A DNA stretch of 64,000 bases from JAKAWQ01 sp963745975 (GTDB lineage Bacteria; Pseudomonadota; Alphaproteobacteria; Acetobacterales; Acetobacteraceae): the NCBI GenBank assembly GCA_963745975.1, contig CAVUZJ010000009.1:496001-560000 (forward strand), read 5' to 3'. The notes beneath the pieces are model-generated. The model did not search any database. It was not told the DNA's origin and saw only the letters and a program-made list of their open reading frames with translations. Below are positions 47,444-59,763 of the stretch, in pieces (the stretch's first letter is position 1; every line of letters starts with the position of its first letter). Made by a program: the position numbers and the translations under genes.

Positions 47444-48310
47444 ATGCTCCAACTGGTGCTTTTCAATCTCTTCAACGGGCTGATCATCGGCGCCTTCTAC
47501 GTGCTGACCGCGCTCGGCCTCTCGATGATCCTCAACCTCAGCAACGTCATCAACTTCGCGCACGGCAACTTCCTCGCCCTCGGCGGCTATCTCGCCTACG
47601 TCCTCATTCCCTATGTCGGCTTCTGGCCCTCGCTTCTGCTTGCGCCGCTGCTCACCGCGGTCCTCGGCTTCGTGGTCGAGCGGACAATGATCCGGCGCAT
47701 CTACGGCCGCGACCCGATCTACAGCCTGCTGCTCACCTTCGGCCTCGCCTTCATGATCCAGGACGGTTGCCGCTACATCTGGGGCGTGAACGGCCTGCCG
47801 CTGACGACGCCGGCGAGCATCTCCCAGCCGCTCAGCCAGGAATTCTTCTTCCTCACCGGCTATCGGGTATTCGTCGTCGGCATCGTCATCATCGCCGTGG
47901 CCGGGCTGTTCGCCTTCCTCCGCTACTCCCGGATGGGCATGCGCATCCGTGCCGGCGTGCTCGACCTCGAAACGGTCTCGGCGCTCGGCATCAATGTCCG
48001 GCTGCTGCGCTCGCTCAATTTCGCCTTCGGCATCTTCTTGGCCGGGCTCGCCGGCGTGCTCGCCGGCGGGCAGATCGGGCTCAACCCGAACATGGGCGAT
48101 GACCTGCTGCTGCCGAGCTTCGTCGCCATCATCGTGGGCGGCATGGGAAGCCTGGTCGGCACGCTCCTCGGCGGCCTCCTGATCGGCGTCGCCGCGGCGA
48201 TCACCACTATCTTCTATGCCTCGGCAAGCCAGGTGGTGATCTACGTGATCATGGCGATCGTCCTGCTGCTCAGACCGCGCGGGCTGCTCGGCGAGGAGGG
48301 CATGCAATGA
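47444..48310 (+). CDS. Branched-chain amino-acid-type ABC permease (LivH-like)
   Basis: A 288-residue membrane protein starting MLQLVLFNLFNGLIIGAFYV. The LivH signature GLSMILNLSNVINFAHGNFL occurs early, and the ATPase-contact loop is SRMGMRIRAGVLDLETVSAL, with AIIVGGMGSLVGTLLGGLLI near the end. It pairs with the LivM-like subunit whose start overlaps its stop by 4 bases. Confidence 0.9.
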   Translation: MLQLVLFNLFNGLIIGAFYVLTALGLSMILNLSNVINFAHGNFLALGGYLAYVLIPYVGFWPSLLLAPLLTAVLGFVVERTMIRRIYGRDPIYSLLLTFGLAFMIQDGCRYIWGVNGLPLTTPASISQPLSQEFFFLTGYRVFVVGIVIIAVAGLFAFLRYSRMGMRIRAGVLDLETVSALGINVRLLRSLNFAFGIFLAGLAGVLAGGQIGLNPNMGDDLLLPSFVAIIVGGMGSLVGTLLGGLLIGVAAAITTIFYASASQVVIYVIMAIVLLLRPRGLLGEEGMQ

Positions 48311-49290
48311 GCGGCGCCGCCGGTGCCACCTCCCTCGTGCCTACCGAGCGGCGGCCGCTCGTCATCCTCGCCGGCATCTGGATCGTGCTGATCGCGGCCC
48401 CCTTCTGGATGCCGCTCGTCGGCGGCTATACCGCGCTCGGCTCGCGCATCCTGGTGATCGGCCTCGCGGCGATGGCGCTCAACTTCCTGATCGGCTTCAC
48501 CGGCGTCGTGAGCTTCGGGCACGCGGCCTATTTCGGGATCGGGGTCTATGGCGCGGGGATGATCCTGCGCTACGTCGCGCCCTCCACGCCGCTCGCGCTG
48601 ATCGCCGGCATCGTCTTGGGCGGCGTCGTCGGCAGCGCGGTGGGCGCGCTGATCTGCCGCCGCCGGGGCATCTATTTCGCCCTCGTCACCATCGCCTTCC
48701 AGGAGGTCTTCTACTACATCGCCTACAAATGGGATTCCGTCACCGGCGGCTTCGACGGTTTGCGCGGCTTCCAGCGCCAGCCGATCCATCTCGGCGCATT
48801 CATCCTCCACATCCAGAAGAACGAGCTTGCCTTCTACTACTTCGTCCTTGCCGTCTTCGCGATCGTCGTCGGCGTCATGGGCTTCATCCTCCGCTCGCCC
48901 TTCGGGCGCACCCTGCTCGCGATCCGCGAGAACGAGCGCCGCGCCCGCTTCCTCGGCATCCCGGTCGACCGCCACATCTGGCTCGCCTTCACCATCTCCT
49001 CCTTCTGCATCGGCGCGGCCGGCGCGCTCTACGCGCTGCTCAACAATTTCGCCGATCCCTCCTCGCTCTATACCGACCTCTCGGGCGAGCTCGTCATCAT
49101 GTGCGTGCTCGGCGGCATGCGCAGCTTCTGGGGACCGCTGCTCGGCGCTGCGGTGTTCGAGGTCCTGCAGGACTATATCTCGGGCATCACGGTCAACTGG
49201 CTCTTCTTCATCGGGGCCGTCTTCGTCCTCGTCGTGATGTTCTTCCCCCGCGGCCTGCTCGGCGTGCTGCGCCGCCGGAGTGCCGCATGA
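48307..49290 (+). CDS. Branched-chain amino-acid-type ABC permease (LivM-like)
   Basis: A 327-residue membrane protein with the LivM motif NFLIGFTGVVSFGHAAYFGI, the contact loop SPFGRTLLAIRENERRARFL with GIPVDRHIWLAFTISSF, and the end FPRGLLGVLRRR. It overlaps the LivH-like gene at its start and the LivG-like gene at its end, each by 4 bases. Confidence 0.9.
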   Translation: MSGAAGATSLVPTERRPLVILAGIWIVLIAAPFWMPLVGGYTALGSRILVIGLAAMALNFLIGFTGVVSFGHAAYFGIGVYGAGMILRYVAPSTPLALIAGIVLGGVVGSAVGALICRRRGIYFALVTIAFQEVFYYIAYKWDSVTGGFDGLRGFQRQPIHLGAFILHIQKNELAFYYFVLAVFAIVVGVMGFILRSPFGRTLLAIRENERRARFLGIPVDRHIWLAFTISSFCIGAAGALYALLNNFADPSSLYTDLSGELVIMCVLGGMRSFWGPLLGAAVFEVLQDYISGITVNWLFFIGAVFVLVVMFFPRGLLGVLRRRSAA

Positions 49291-50036
49291 GCATGCTCGA
49301 GGTCCGCAACGTCTCGAAGCATTTCGGCAGCCTGATCGCGGTGCGCGAGGTCTCGCTCACCGTCGCCAAGGGCGAGCTCCGCGCCATCATCGGCCCGAAC
49401 GGCGCCGGCAAGACCACCTTCTTCAACCTCATCACCGGCTTCTTCCCGCCGACCGCGGGCGAGATCCTCTTCGACGGGCGGAACGTCACGCGGCTCACCG
49501 CCGCGGAGCGCGTCAAGCGCGGCATGGCGCGCACCTTCCAGATCACCGAAGTGTTCCCCGAGCTCTCCGTGCGCGAGAATGTGCGCATCGCGGCCGAGGT
49601 GGCGGCGGGCTACGCGCTCCGGCCCTGGCTCGGCGCGACCGCGATGCACGACATCGCCGCGACCGTCGAGGAAACCGTCGGCCTCACCGGGCTCGCCGAC
49701 AAATCCCACCGCCTGGTGGGCGAGCTCGCCCACGGCGACCAGCGCGCCGCCGAAATCGCGATGGCCTTGGCGCTCCGCCCGCGGCTGCTGCTGCTCGACG
49801 AGCCGACCGCCGGCATGGGCGAACAGGAAACCTTCGAGATCGCGGGCCTGATCCGCAAGCTCCACCGCGACAAGAGCTACACCATCATCCTCGTCGAGCA
49901 CGACATGCGCGTGGTCTTCCACCTCGCGGACCGGATCTCGGTGCTCGACCAGGGCGCGCTGCTCGCCGACGGAACGCCCGAGGAGATCGCCGCCAACCCC
50001 GCCGTGCAGGTGGCCTATCTGGGAAAAGCGGCATGA
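49287..50036 (+). CDS. Branched-chain amino-acid-type ABC ATPase (LivG-like)
   Basis: A 249-residue ATPase starting MSMLEVRNVSKHFGSLIAVR. Walker A is GPNGAGKTTFFNLITGF, the Q-loop region RTFQITEVFPELSV, signature GELAHGDQR (LivG type), Walker B LLLLDEPTAGM, and the switch His is in LVEHDM. It couples ATP hydrolysis to the LivHM-like channel. Confidence 0.92.
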   Translation: MSMLEVRNVSKHFGSLIAVREVSLTVAKGELRAIIGPNGAGKTTFFNLITGFFPPTAGEILFDGRNVTRLTAAERVKRGMARTFQITEVFPELSVRENVRIAAEVAAGYALRPWLGATAMHDIAATVEETVGLTGLADKSHRLVGELAHGDQRAAEIAMALALRPRLLLLDEPTAGMGEQETFEIAGLIRKLHRDKSYTIILVEHDMRVVFHLADRISVLDQGALLADGTPEEIAANPAVQVAYLGKAA

Positions 50037-50764
50037 ACGCCATCGAGGTTGAGGGCCTCCACACCTACTACGGCAAGAGCCACATCCTCCACGGCGTCAG
50101 CCTCGCCGTCGAGGAAGGCAAGCTCACCACCCTCCTCGGCCGAAACGGCGCCGGGAAGACAACGACGATGCGCAGCCTGATGGGCCTGACGCCGGCACGC
50201 GAAGGCACCGTGCGCATCTTCGGCCGCGAGACCACGCGCTGGCCGAGCTTCCGCATCGCCGCCCTCGGCGTCGGCTACGTGCCGGAAGGCCGCCGCATCT
50301 TTCCCAACCTCTCGGTCGAGGAAAACCTGAAGGTTCCGCTCGAGCGCCCCGGACCATGGACGATCCCGCGCGTCTACCAGCTCTTCCCGCGCCTTCAGGA
50401 ACGGCGGATGAATCGCGGCCGCCAGCTCTCGGGCGGCGAGCAGGAGATGCTCTCGATCGCCCGCGCGCTCCTGCTCAACCCGCGGGTCCTGATCCTCGAC
50501 GAACCCTCCCAGGGCCTCGCACCGCTCATCGTCCGCGACGTCTTCCGCATCGTCGCCGAAATGCGCAACGAAGGCATCTCGGTGCTGCTGGTCGAGCAGA
50601 ACGTCCGCATGAGCCTCGAAATCGCCGACTTCGCCTACGTGCTCGACGACGGCGCGATCGTCCACGCCGGCCCCGCCGCCGAACTTGCCCGCGACGAGGA
50701 ACGCATCCAGGCGCTCGCCGGCGCCACCGCCGAGGACTGGCACGCGAAAGAGCCCGCAAGCTGA
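50033..50764 (+). CDS. Branched-chain amino-acid-type ABC ATPase (LivF-like)
   Basis: A 243-residue ATPase starting MNAIEVEGLHTYYGKSHILH. Walker A is GRNGAGKTTTMRSLMGL, followed by the LivF motif GVGYVPEGRRIFPNLSVEEN, signature LSGGEQEML, Walker B VLILDEPSQGLAP and LVEQNVRMSL. It overlaps the LivG-like gene by 4 bases and closes the importer operon. Confidence 0.92.
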   Translation: MNAIEVEGLHTYYGKSHILHGVSLAVEEGKLTTLLGRNGAGKTTTMRSLMGLTPAREGTVRIFGRETTRWPSFRIAALGVGYVPEGRRIFPNLSVEENLKVPLERPGPWTIPRVYQLFPRLQERRMNRGRQLSGGEQEMLSIARALLLNPRVLILDEPSQGLAPLIVRDVFRIVAEMRNEGISVLLVEQNVRMSLEIADFAYVLDDGAIVHAGPAAELARDEERIQALAGATAEDWHAKEPAS

Positions 50765-50793
50765 TCCTTGACGCGCGCCGGCGCGCCACGCAC

Positions 50794-51249
50794 ATGCCGC
50801 CGGTGAACGCGGAAGCCCCCTTCGCCATTCCCGGAGAAGCCTCCGCCGCGGCGGCGAAGGCCGCCATCGCCGAAGAGCTCGCCCTCTTCGACGACTGGGA
50901 GGACCGCTACCGCTACATCATCGACCTCGGCCGCACCCTTCCCCCATTTCCCACCGCCTGGATGGACGAGACCCACCGCGTCGCCGGCTGCCAAAGCCGC
51001 GTCTGGCTCGCCGGCACGCTCCGCGACGGCCGCCTCCACCTCGCCGGCGCCTCGGACGCCGCCATCGTCGCCGGCCTCGTCGCCCTCCTGCTCCGCGTCT
51101 ATTCCGGCCGCGCCCCCGCCGAAATCACCGCCACCGACCCCGCCTTCCTCAACGAACTCGGCCTCATCGGCGCCCTCTCCACCAACCGCGGCAACGGCAT
51201 CGCCGCCATGGCCCGGCGCATCCACGCCATGGCCCGCCAAGCCGCCTGA
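50794..51249 (+). CDS. sufE: SufE family Fe-S cluster assembly protein
   Basis: A 151-residue protein starting MPPVNAEAPFAIPGEASAAA. The SufE core LFDDWEDRYRYIIDLGRTLP leads to the sulfur-accepting Cys in HRVAGCQSRVWLAG; the helix VAGLVALLLRVYSGRAPAEI and the end LSTNRGNGIAAMARRI follow. SufE takes sulfur from a cysteine desulfurase for Fe-S assembly. It is 29 bases after the LivF-like gene; a repeat element follows. Confidence 0.92.
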   Translation: MPPVNAEAPFAIPGEASAAAAKAAIAEELALFDDWEDRYRYIIDLGRTLPPFPTAWMDETHRVAGCQSRVWLAGTLRDGRLHLAGASDAAIVAGLVALLLRVYSGRAPAEITATDPAFLNELGLIGALSTNRGNGIAAMARRIHAMARQAA

Positions 51250-51253
51250 AAAG

Positions 51254-51444
51254 GCCAGGGGGACGCTGTCCCCCTGGACCCCCTGGCAAAGGCGGAGCCT
51301 TTGCAATCCATTCGCTTGGCAGGCACTGAGGGCGGTCTGGCTTTGCGCGGAACGCGCAAAGCCAGACCGCCCTCAGTGCCTGCCAAAACGAACGGGTTCC
51401 AAGGGCTCGCCCTTGGCGGGGTTCCAAGGGGCAGAGCCCCTTGG
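51254..51444. repeat. Structured intergenic repeat, copy B, with 34-bp perfect palindrome
   Basis: The module order is as in copy A: CCAGGGGGAC hairpin, AAAGGCGGAGCCTTT with CAATCCATTCGC, a perfect inverted repeat with arms 51316-51349 and 51353-51386 and loop GAA, then CCAAGGG and CCAAGGGGC hairpins. Arm sequence differs from copies A and C, but both arms match each other exactly. It separates the convergent sufE and FUSC genes and supplies the FUSC stop codon. Confidence 0.9.
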
Positions 51445-53496
51445 TCTTTCTTCCGGGCGGGTCAGTGCCTCGGGCAGCAGCTCCACCTGTCGGGCAATGC
51501 GTGCGAGTGCTTCGCCCCCGCTTGCTGTGGGGCGTGGGGGCAGGGCTTCGTTTTTCGTGGCCGCGTCCATCGCGCGGCCGAGCCAGTCGCGCCATTCCGC
51601 CCAGCTTTGCCGCGGCAGCGAGGCCGCGAGTGTCGTGTCCTGCTGCATGGCCGCCAGCCGTCCGGCGATCCGCCGCAGCGCCGCGTCGATCAGCGCGGCG
51701 GCTTCGAGGTGTCTTTGCCGCCGGCCCACCGGCTCGTTCAGCGCCCGCTGGAGCGATGCCTCGAGGTTGTTGCTCGCGAGCCCCGCCGCCCGCCGCCATG
51801 ATTCCACCTCGGCGGGCACGGCCTCGCCCATGAAGAGCGAGAGTACCGCGCGCGCGTAACCGGCATGTGCGGCGATCGCACGAGAAATCTCCTGCGCCAG
51901 CCGTTCCGGCTCGAAGCTCGGCCACAGCGCCAGCGTCCCCACCACGGCGAGCACGCCGCCGATCAGCGTGTAGAGCGCCCGCTGGAACGCGATCGCGAGC
52001 TCGCTCGTCCCCGGCGCCTCCATCTCGACCAGCAGCACCACGATCGGCGTCAGCGCCGCCATGTAGAGCCCGAAGCTCACCCGCCGCAGGCTGAAGGCGA
52101 GAACGTTGAGCGGGAAGAGCACCGCGACGATCGCGAACGGCGAGCGGCAGAAATAGGCGATCGCCGCGGCCAGCACCCCGCCCAGCACCGTGCCGCCGAT
52201 GCGCTCCAGCGCGCGCACCCAGGTGAGCGCGAAATAGGGCTGCATGGTGAGCAGGAGCGTGATGGTGAGCCAGTGGCCGAGCGGGCCGGTCCAAAGCGCC
52301 GTGAGCGCCAGCGCCGGCGCGCCGACGACGGCGACGCGCAGCGCGTGGCGGAGTGCCACGGAGGAGAAGCGGACGTTGGCGGCGAGCGGCCCGGCCAGCC
52401 GCGCCCGTGAGGAGAGCGCCGGCGCCGCCCCGATGGCTGCGCCCGGCACGAGGTTGCCCGCCACCGAGACCGTGTTCGCAAGCGTCAGCCGCTCGGCGAT
52501 GCAATGCGCGAACGGCGCGAGCGCCGGCGGCGCGTCTTCCGCGCCGAGTGCTGCCACCGCGCGGCGGACTTTCTCGACCGGCGCCGGGCGATCCGCCGCG
52601 ATCGCGGCCGCCGCAACCGAGAGGAGCGCGGCCGCCCGCCGAAGCAGCCGCCCCGCCGACCGCCGCGTCGCCTCGTCCGCCTCCTCCAGCGTCTCCGAAA
52701 GCCCGATCAGCGCGCCGAAGAGCTGTTCCGCTGCCTCGAACCGGATCAGGCTCTGGGCCGCGCGCGGGCTGCGCGAGCCGCGCGCGGAAAGCGCATCGAG
52801 AACGACCGCGCGCGCCTGCTCGATCGCGTCGCGCACGGCGCGCCGATGCACCCGCGCATGCTCGTCCCACGCCGTCCCCGGCGGTTCGTTGCATATCCGG
52901 TAGAGATCGCGCGCGAGGTCGGCGAGCGCCCGCCAGACCCGGGCAAGCGCCTCGCGCACCGGCCCGTAGGGATGGAGCGGCCAGATGACCAGGGTCAGCA
53001 GGACTGCCCAGAGATTGCCGGCGAGGAAGAACGCGGCGACCTTCGCCGCGGCGCCGAGGCCCGGCAACGGTGCGTCGAGTGCCAGGATCAGCACCACGGA
53101 GAGCAGGCTGCCGAGCTGCTGCGCGGCGAGCCCATAGATTCGCGCGAAGCTGAGCGCGAAGAGCGCGAGTGCGGCGAGCACGAGCTCCACCGCGAGCGGC
53201 AGCCCGCGCACCAGCCCGAACCCGCCGAGCAGCGCCGCCCCGATCAGCCCGAAGCCCACCAGCGGGCCGACGCGCTGCTTCAGCGGCCCGCCCGGATCGG
53301 CGAGGCAGGTGAGCAGCGCGCCGAGTGCCGCCAACATGAGGTCGGGCCGCTGCAGCGCGGTCCCCACCGCGACGATCGCCGCCACGGCAAGGGCCGCGCG
53401 CAGCCCCTCGAGAACGCTCAGCGCGCGCGGATCGAAGGCGATCGGCGGACGGGCGAGATCCGCCGCCGGACGAAAACGGGAAGTCTGTCCGGACAA
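51373..53496 (-). CDS. FUSC family membrane protein (aromatic acid exporter-like)
   Basis: A 707-residue protein with two blocks of membrane helices. The first (residues ~30-170) includes LAALGALLTCLADPGGPLKQ and AFFLAGNLWAVLLTLVIWPL. The second (~370-530) includes TITLLLTMQPYFALTWVRAL and GVLAAAIAYFCRSPFAIVAV. A helical soluble domain separates them. This is the FUSC/YccS layout. The start appears to be TTG 53496; it is uncertain. The last ~25 residues (RPRGSAPWNPAKGEPLEPVR) are encoded by repeat copy B, so they may not belong to the ancestral protein. It is a relative of the gene at 1-934. Confidence 0.83.
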   Translation of the reverse strand: MSGQTSRFRPAADLARPPIAFDPRALSVLEGLRAALAVAAIVAVGTALQRPDLMLAALGALLTCLADPGGPLKQRVGPLVGFGLIGAALLGGFGLVRGLPLAVELVLAALALFALSFARIYGLAAQQLGSLLSVVLILALDAPLPGLGAAAKVAAFFLAGNLWAVLLTLVIWPLHPYGPVREALARVWRALADLARDLYRICNEPPGTAWDEHARVHRRAVRDAIEQARAVVLDALSARGSRSPRAAQSLIRFEAAEQLFGALIGLSETLEEADEATRRSAGRLLRRAAALLSVAAAAIAADRPAPVEKVRRAVAALGAEDAPPALAPFAHCIAERLTLANTVSVAGNLVPGAAIGAAPALSSRARLAGPLAANVRFSSVALRHALRVAVVGAPALALTALWTGPLGHWLTITLLLTMQPYFALTWVRALERIGGTVLGGVLAAAIAYFCRSPFAIVAVLFPLNVLAFSLRRVSFGLYMAALTPIVVLLVEMEAPGTSELAIAFQRALYTLIGGVLAVVGTLALWPSFEPERLAQEISRAIAAHAGYARAVLSLFMGEAVPAEVESWRRAAGLASNNLEASLQRALNEPVGRRQRHLEAAALIDAALRRIAGRLAAMQQDTTLAASLPRQSWAEWRDWLGRAMDAATKNEALPPRPTASGGEALARIARQVELLPEALTRPEERPRGSAPWNPAKGEPLEPVRFGRH

Positions 53497-53518
53497 TTTT
53501 CCCCGTCAGGCGCCCGCG

Positions 53519-56212
<2,694 letters not shown>

Positions 56213-56279
56213 CGATCCCCTTGCCGTTATGCTGCGCCCGCATAAACCATAGACTTCCGGCCGCCGGCAACAAGCCGCG

Positions 56280-56884
<605 letters not shown>

Positions 56885-56888
<4 letters not shown>

Positions 56889-57529
56889 GAGCGCTCATCC
56901 ACCGCGAGCTCACGCTTGCGCTCCGCCACGGCAGCGACAGCCTCGCCGCCCTCCTCTTCTTCCTCGTCACCGCCTCGCTCTTCCCGCTCGCCGTTGGCCC
57001 CGCTCCCGCCACCCTCAGCCTCCTCGCCCCCGGCATCGTCTGGGTCACCGCCCTCCTCGCCACCCTTCTCCCGCTCGACCGCCTCTTCGGCGCTGACTAC
57101 GACGACGGCTCGCTCGACCAGCTCCTCCTCTCGGGCCTCTCCCCCTCCGCCATCGCCTTCAGCAAAGCCACCGCCCACTGGCTCCTCACCGGCCTGCCCC
57201 TCCTCATCGCCGCCGGCCCGATCGCCGTCATGCTCCGCATCGACCCCTCCCACATCGCCCCGCTCGTCGCCGGCCTCCTCCCCGGCACCCTCACCCTCTC
57301 GCTCCTCGGCACCGCCGGCGCCGCCCTCGTCCTCGGCAGCCGCCGCCCCGGCACCCTCCTGCCCATCCTCCTCCTCCCCCTCGCCACCCCCATCCTCATC
57401 TTCGGCACGATCGCCGCCACCACCCCCAACCCCAAACCCGAGCTCCTCTTCCTCGCGGCCCTCCTCGCGGCCGCCACCCCCCTCTGCCCCATCGCCGCCG
57501 GCGCCGGCCTGCGGGCGGCCGCAGAGTAG
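56885..57529 (+). CDS. ccmB: Heme exporter permease CcmB
   Basis: A 214-residue membrane protein starting MRALIHRELTLALRHGSDSL, with the CcmB motifs LFFLVTASLFPLAVGP, LLPLDRLFGADYDDGSLDQL and LLSGLSPSAIAFSKATAHWL, and six hydrophobic helices. It is the channel subunit of CcmAB. Normally ccmC follows; here repeat copy C and a convergent aminotransferase gene follow, so other ccm genes must be elsewhere. Confidence 0.93.
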
Positions 57530-57542
57530 AAAGAAAGTATGA

Positions 57543-57732
57543 CCAAGGGGCTCTGCCCCTTGGAACCCCGCCAAGGGCTGAGCCCTTGGAACCCTTTCGT
57601 TTTGGCAGGCGCTGAGAGCGGTTTGGGCGTTTGCGCGACGCGCAAACGCCCAAACCGCTCTCAGCGCCTGCCAAGCGAACGGGGTCCAGGGTCCCAGACC
57701 CTGGCAGGGGTCCAGGGGACAGCGTCCCCTGG
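57543..57732. repeat. Structured intergenic repeat, copy C (inverted), with 35-bp perfect palindrome
   Basis: The order is reversed relative to copies A and B: CCAAGGGGCTCTGCCCC and CCAAGGGCTGAGCCCTTGG come first. The perfect palindrome follows, with arms 57602-57636 and 57640-57674 and loop GAC, then CCAGGGTCCCAGACCCTGG and CCAGGGGACAGCGTCCCCTG. Compared with copy A, three arm positions differ and each is matched on the other arm. It lies between the convergent ccmB and aminotransferase genes. Confidence 0.9.
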
Positions 57733-57754
57733 CCTTGCTTTCTTTCTTTCCCGG

Positions 57755-58906
57755 CTACTCCGCTGCCGCGCGCAGGCCGGCGCGGAGCCGGTCGAGGGCG
57801 CGGGAGAGGCGGGCGGGGGATTGGGCGAAGCAGATGCGGAGGTGGCCTTCGCCGCCTTCGCCGAAGGCGCTGCCGGGTGCGGTGGCGACCTTGTGGTTGA
57901 GCACGAGGGATTGGGCGAGATTCATACTGTCGGTGAGGCCGTCGATGCCGATGAAGGCGTAGAAGGCGGCGTCCGGGGCGCTGTAGCGGATGCCGTTCAT
58001 GCCGGTGAGGGCGTTGGTCACCATGGTGCGGCCTTGGGCGCAGAAGCTGCGGAAGGATTCGGGTGTGGTGGTGTCGGCCAGCGCAGCGATGCCGGCGTGT
58101 TGGATGAAGGGGGCGACCGAGGAGTGGGTGACCTCGACGATTTCGGCGATGGCGTCGCGGGTGTTCTCGGGCAGCACCATCCAGCCGAGGCGCCAGCCGG
58201 TCATGATCCAGGTTTTGCTGAAGCTGTTGCAGACGATGGTGCGGTCGTCCGGGGTGGCGATATCGAGGAGCGAGGGGGCGGCTTGGCTGCCGTCGTAGGT
58301 GAGGCGTGAGTAGACCTCGTCCGAGATGAGCCAGGTGCCGTTTTGGCGGCAGAGGGCGAGGATGGCGGCCAGCTCGTTCTGAGTGGCAGTCCAGCCGGTT
58401 GGGTTGTTGGGTGTGTTGAGCAGGAAGGCGCGGGTGCCCGGCAGCAGGGTGGCGAGGCGGTCGAGGTCGAGCCGGAAGCGTCCGTCGGGGAGGGGTGTCA
58501 GGGGGAGGGTGACGATCTCGGCGCCGTGCAGCCGGGCGGCGTTGGCGCCGTTGGGCCAGGCGGGCGTGTGGACGAGCACGCGCTCGCCGGCGCCGACCGT
58601 GGCGGCAAGCGCCAGGTTCAAGGCAGCCATGCCCGAAGCGGTGACCTGGATGCGGGACTCGGAGACGGGGTGTTTGTGGAGGTTGGTGAGGTAGAGGGCG
58701 AGGGCCTCGCGGAGCGGCGGCACGCCGCGGACGTCCACGTATTTGGTGATGCCGGCGTCGAGCGCGGCGCGCGCGGCCTCGTGGGCCGCTTCCGGGCTTG
58801 GCTGGTCCGATTCGCCGAAGCAAAGGAGGTCGATATCGGGGGTGGCGAAGGCCAGCCGCGAGATCTCGACGATCCGCGAGCCCGGCAGGCGCTTGATGTC
58901 GTGCAT
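57755..58906 (-). CDS. Class I/II pyridoxal-phosphate aminotransferase
   Basis: A 383-residue enzyme starting MHDIKRLPGSRIVEISRLAF. The PLP-fold motifs are IQVTASGMAALNLALAATVG, LLNTPNNPTGWTATQ, WLISDEVYSRLTYDG and the Schiff-base Lys in CNSFSKTWIMTGWRLGW. The C-terminal Arg of substrate binding is in GHLRICFAQSPARL. It is of the aspartate/aromatic aminotransferase fold (AAT-I). The amino-acid specificity is not deducible. Confidence 0.88.
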   Translation of the reverse strand: MHDIKRLPGSRIVEISRLAFATPDIDLLCFGESDQPSPEAAHEAARAALDAGITKYVDVRGVPPLREALALYLTNLHKHPVSESRIQVTASGMAALNLALAATVGAGERVLVHTPAWPNGANAARLHGAEIVTLPLTPLPDGRFRLDLDRLATLLPGTRAFLLNTPNNPTGWTATQNELAAILALCRQNGTWLISDEVYSRLTYDGSQAAPSLLDIATPDDRTIVCNSFSKTWIMTGWRLGWMVLPENTRDAIAEIVEVTHSSVAPFIQHAGIAALADTTTPESFRSFCAQGRTMVTNALTGMNGIRYSAPDAAFYAFIGIDGLTDSMNLAQSLVLNHKVATAPGSAFGEGGEGHLRICFAQSPARLSRALDRLRAGLRAAAE

Positions 58907-58918
58907 GAGGCGGGCCGC

Positions 58919-59137
58919 CTAAAGCGGCTTGTGTGCCTTTTCGATCAGGCGCGAGAAGAGGCCGGGGCGCTTGGCCTTCGGCTTCTCGACACGCTCCTCG
59001 CGGGCGCGCAACTCCGCCTCCCTCTCCTTCGAATCGAGCCATTTCTCGAGGCTCATGCCGGCCTTTGCGGCGCGGCGGCGCTCGTAGGCGAGCTTTCCAT
59101 CCGACATCGGCTTCGGCACGTGCTTTTCCCTTGCCAT
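58919..59137 (-). CDS. Small basic protein of unknown function
   Basis: A 72-residue soluble protein starting MAREKHVPKPMSDGKLAYER, very rich in Lys, Arg and Glu (MSLEKWLDSKEREAELRARE), without Cys and probably helical. The start follows a basic upstream leader without a clear ribosome site. It lies between the aminotransferase (same strand) and the divergent DUF1491 gene. No family was recognised. Confidence 0.65.
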   Translation of the reverse strand: MAREKHVPKPMSDGKLAYERRRAAKAGMSLEKWLDSKEREAELRAREERVEKPKAKRPGLFSRLIEKAHKPL

Positions 59138-59216
59138 CCGCGGCCGCTTGTCGCAGGGCGGCCCCAGCGGTTCAAGATGGGCCAGTTCAAGACGGGCGGC
59201 AGCGTGAGGGTGCCCC

Positions 59217-59552
59217 GTGTCCGAGCCACGGTTGAAGACGGAAATCTGGGTCAGCATGGCGCTTCGCCTCGGCGATGCGGCCGGGCGTCCTGGCGTGATG
59301 CTGCGCCGCGGCGACCGCGATGCCGGTGGGGTGCTTGTCGTTTTGCGCGCCGCCGGCGGGCTTTGCGTGCTTTCGCAGTTCCGCACCGCCGAGGGCGAGC
59401 CGGCCTGGATGCGCGCGACCGGTGCCGAGCCGGTCGACGAGCGGGCCGCGGACGCCTATCTTGCCCGCCAGGTCAGGAGCGACCCCGATCTCTGGGTGAT
59501 TGAGTTCCCTTCCCCCGATCTCCTGCCGCCCTTCGCGGCGCGTATCGCGTGA
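59217..59552 (+). CDS. DUF1491 family protein
   Basis: A 111-residue protein from GTG 59217 (MSEPRLKTEIWVSMALRLGD). The pattern RLKTEIWV, then VMLRRGDRDAGGVLVVLRAA, PAWMRATGAEPVDERAADAY and ARQVRSDPDLWVIEFPSPD, is that of DUF1491, a short protein family found mostly in alphaproteobacteria with unknown function. Confidence 0.88.
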   Translation: MSEPRLKTEIWVSMALRLGDAAGRPGVMLRRGDRDAGGVLVVLRAAGGLCVLSQFRTAEGEPAWMRATGAEPVDERAADAYLARQVRSDPDLWVIEFPSPDLLPPFAARIA

Positions 59553-59763
59553 TTTCGGGGTGTCAAGCAATGGTGTTGCCTTTCTGCCTTCGTTACTGTG
59601 GCAATTCCACAACACATGCCCACAAAATCGCAACGGACTTCTGGCCGCCCATGCCGATTGTGGTAAAGGAAGCTCCAGGACACGCAGGAAGCAAAAGCCG
59701 GTACGGCGCTGGGCCGCTTGGCATCTTCACTGCGGAAGCGTGAGCGGAACGAGGAGAAGACCC

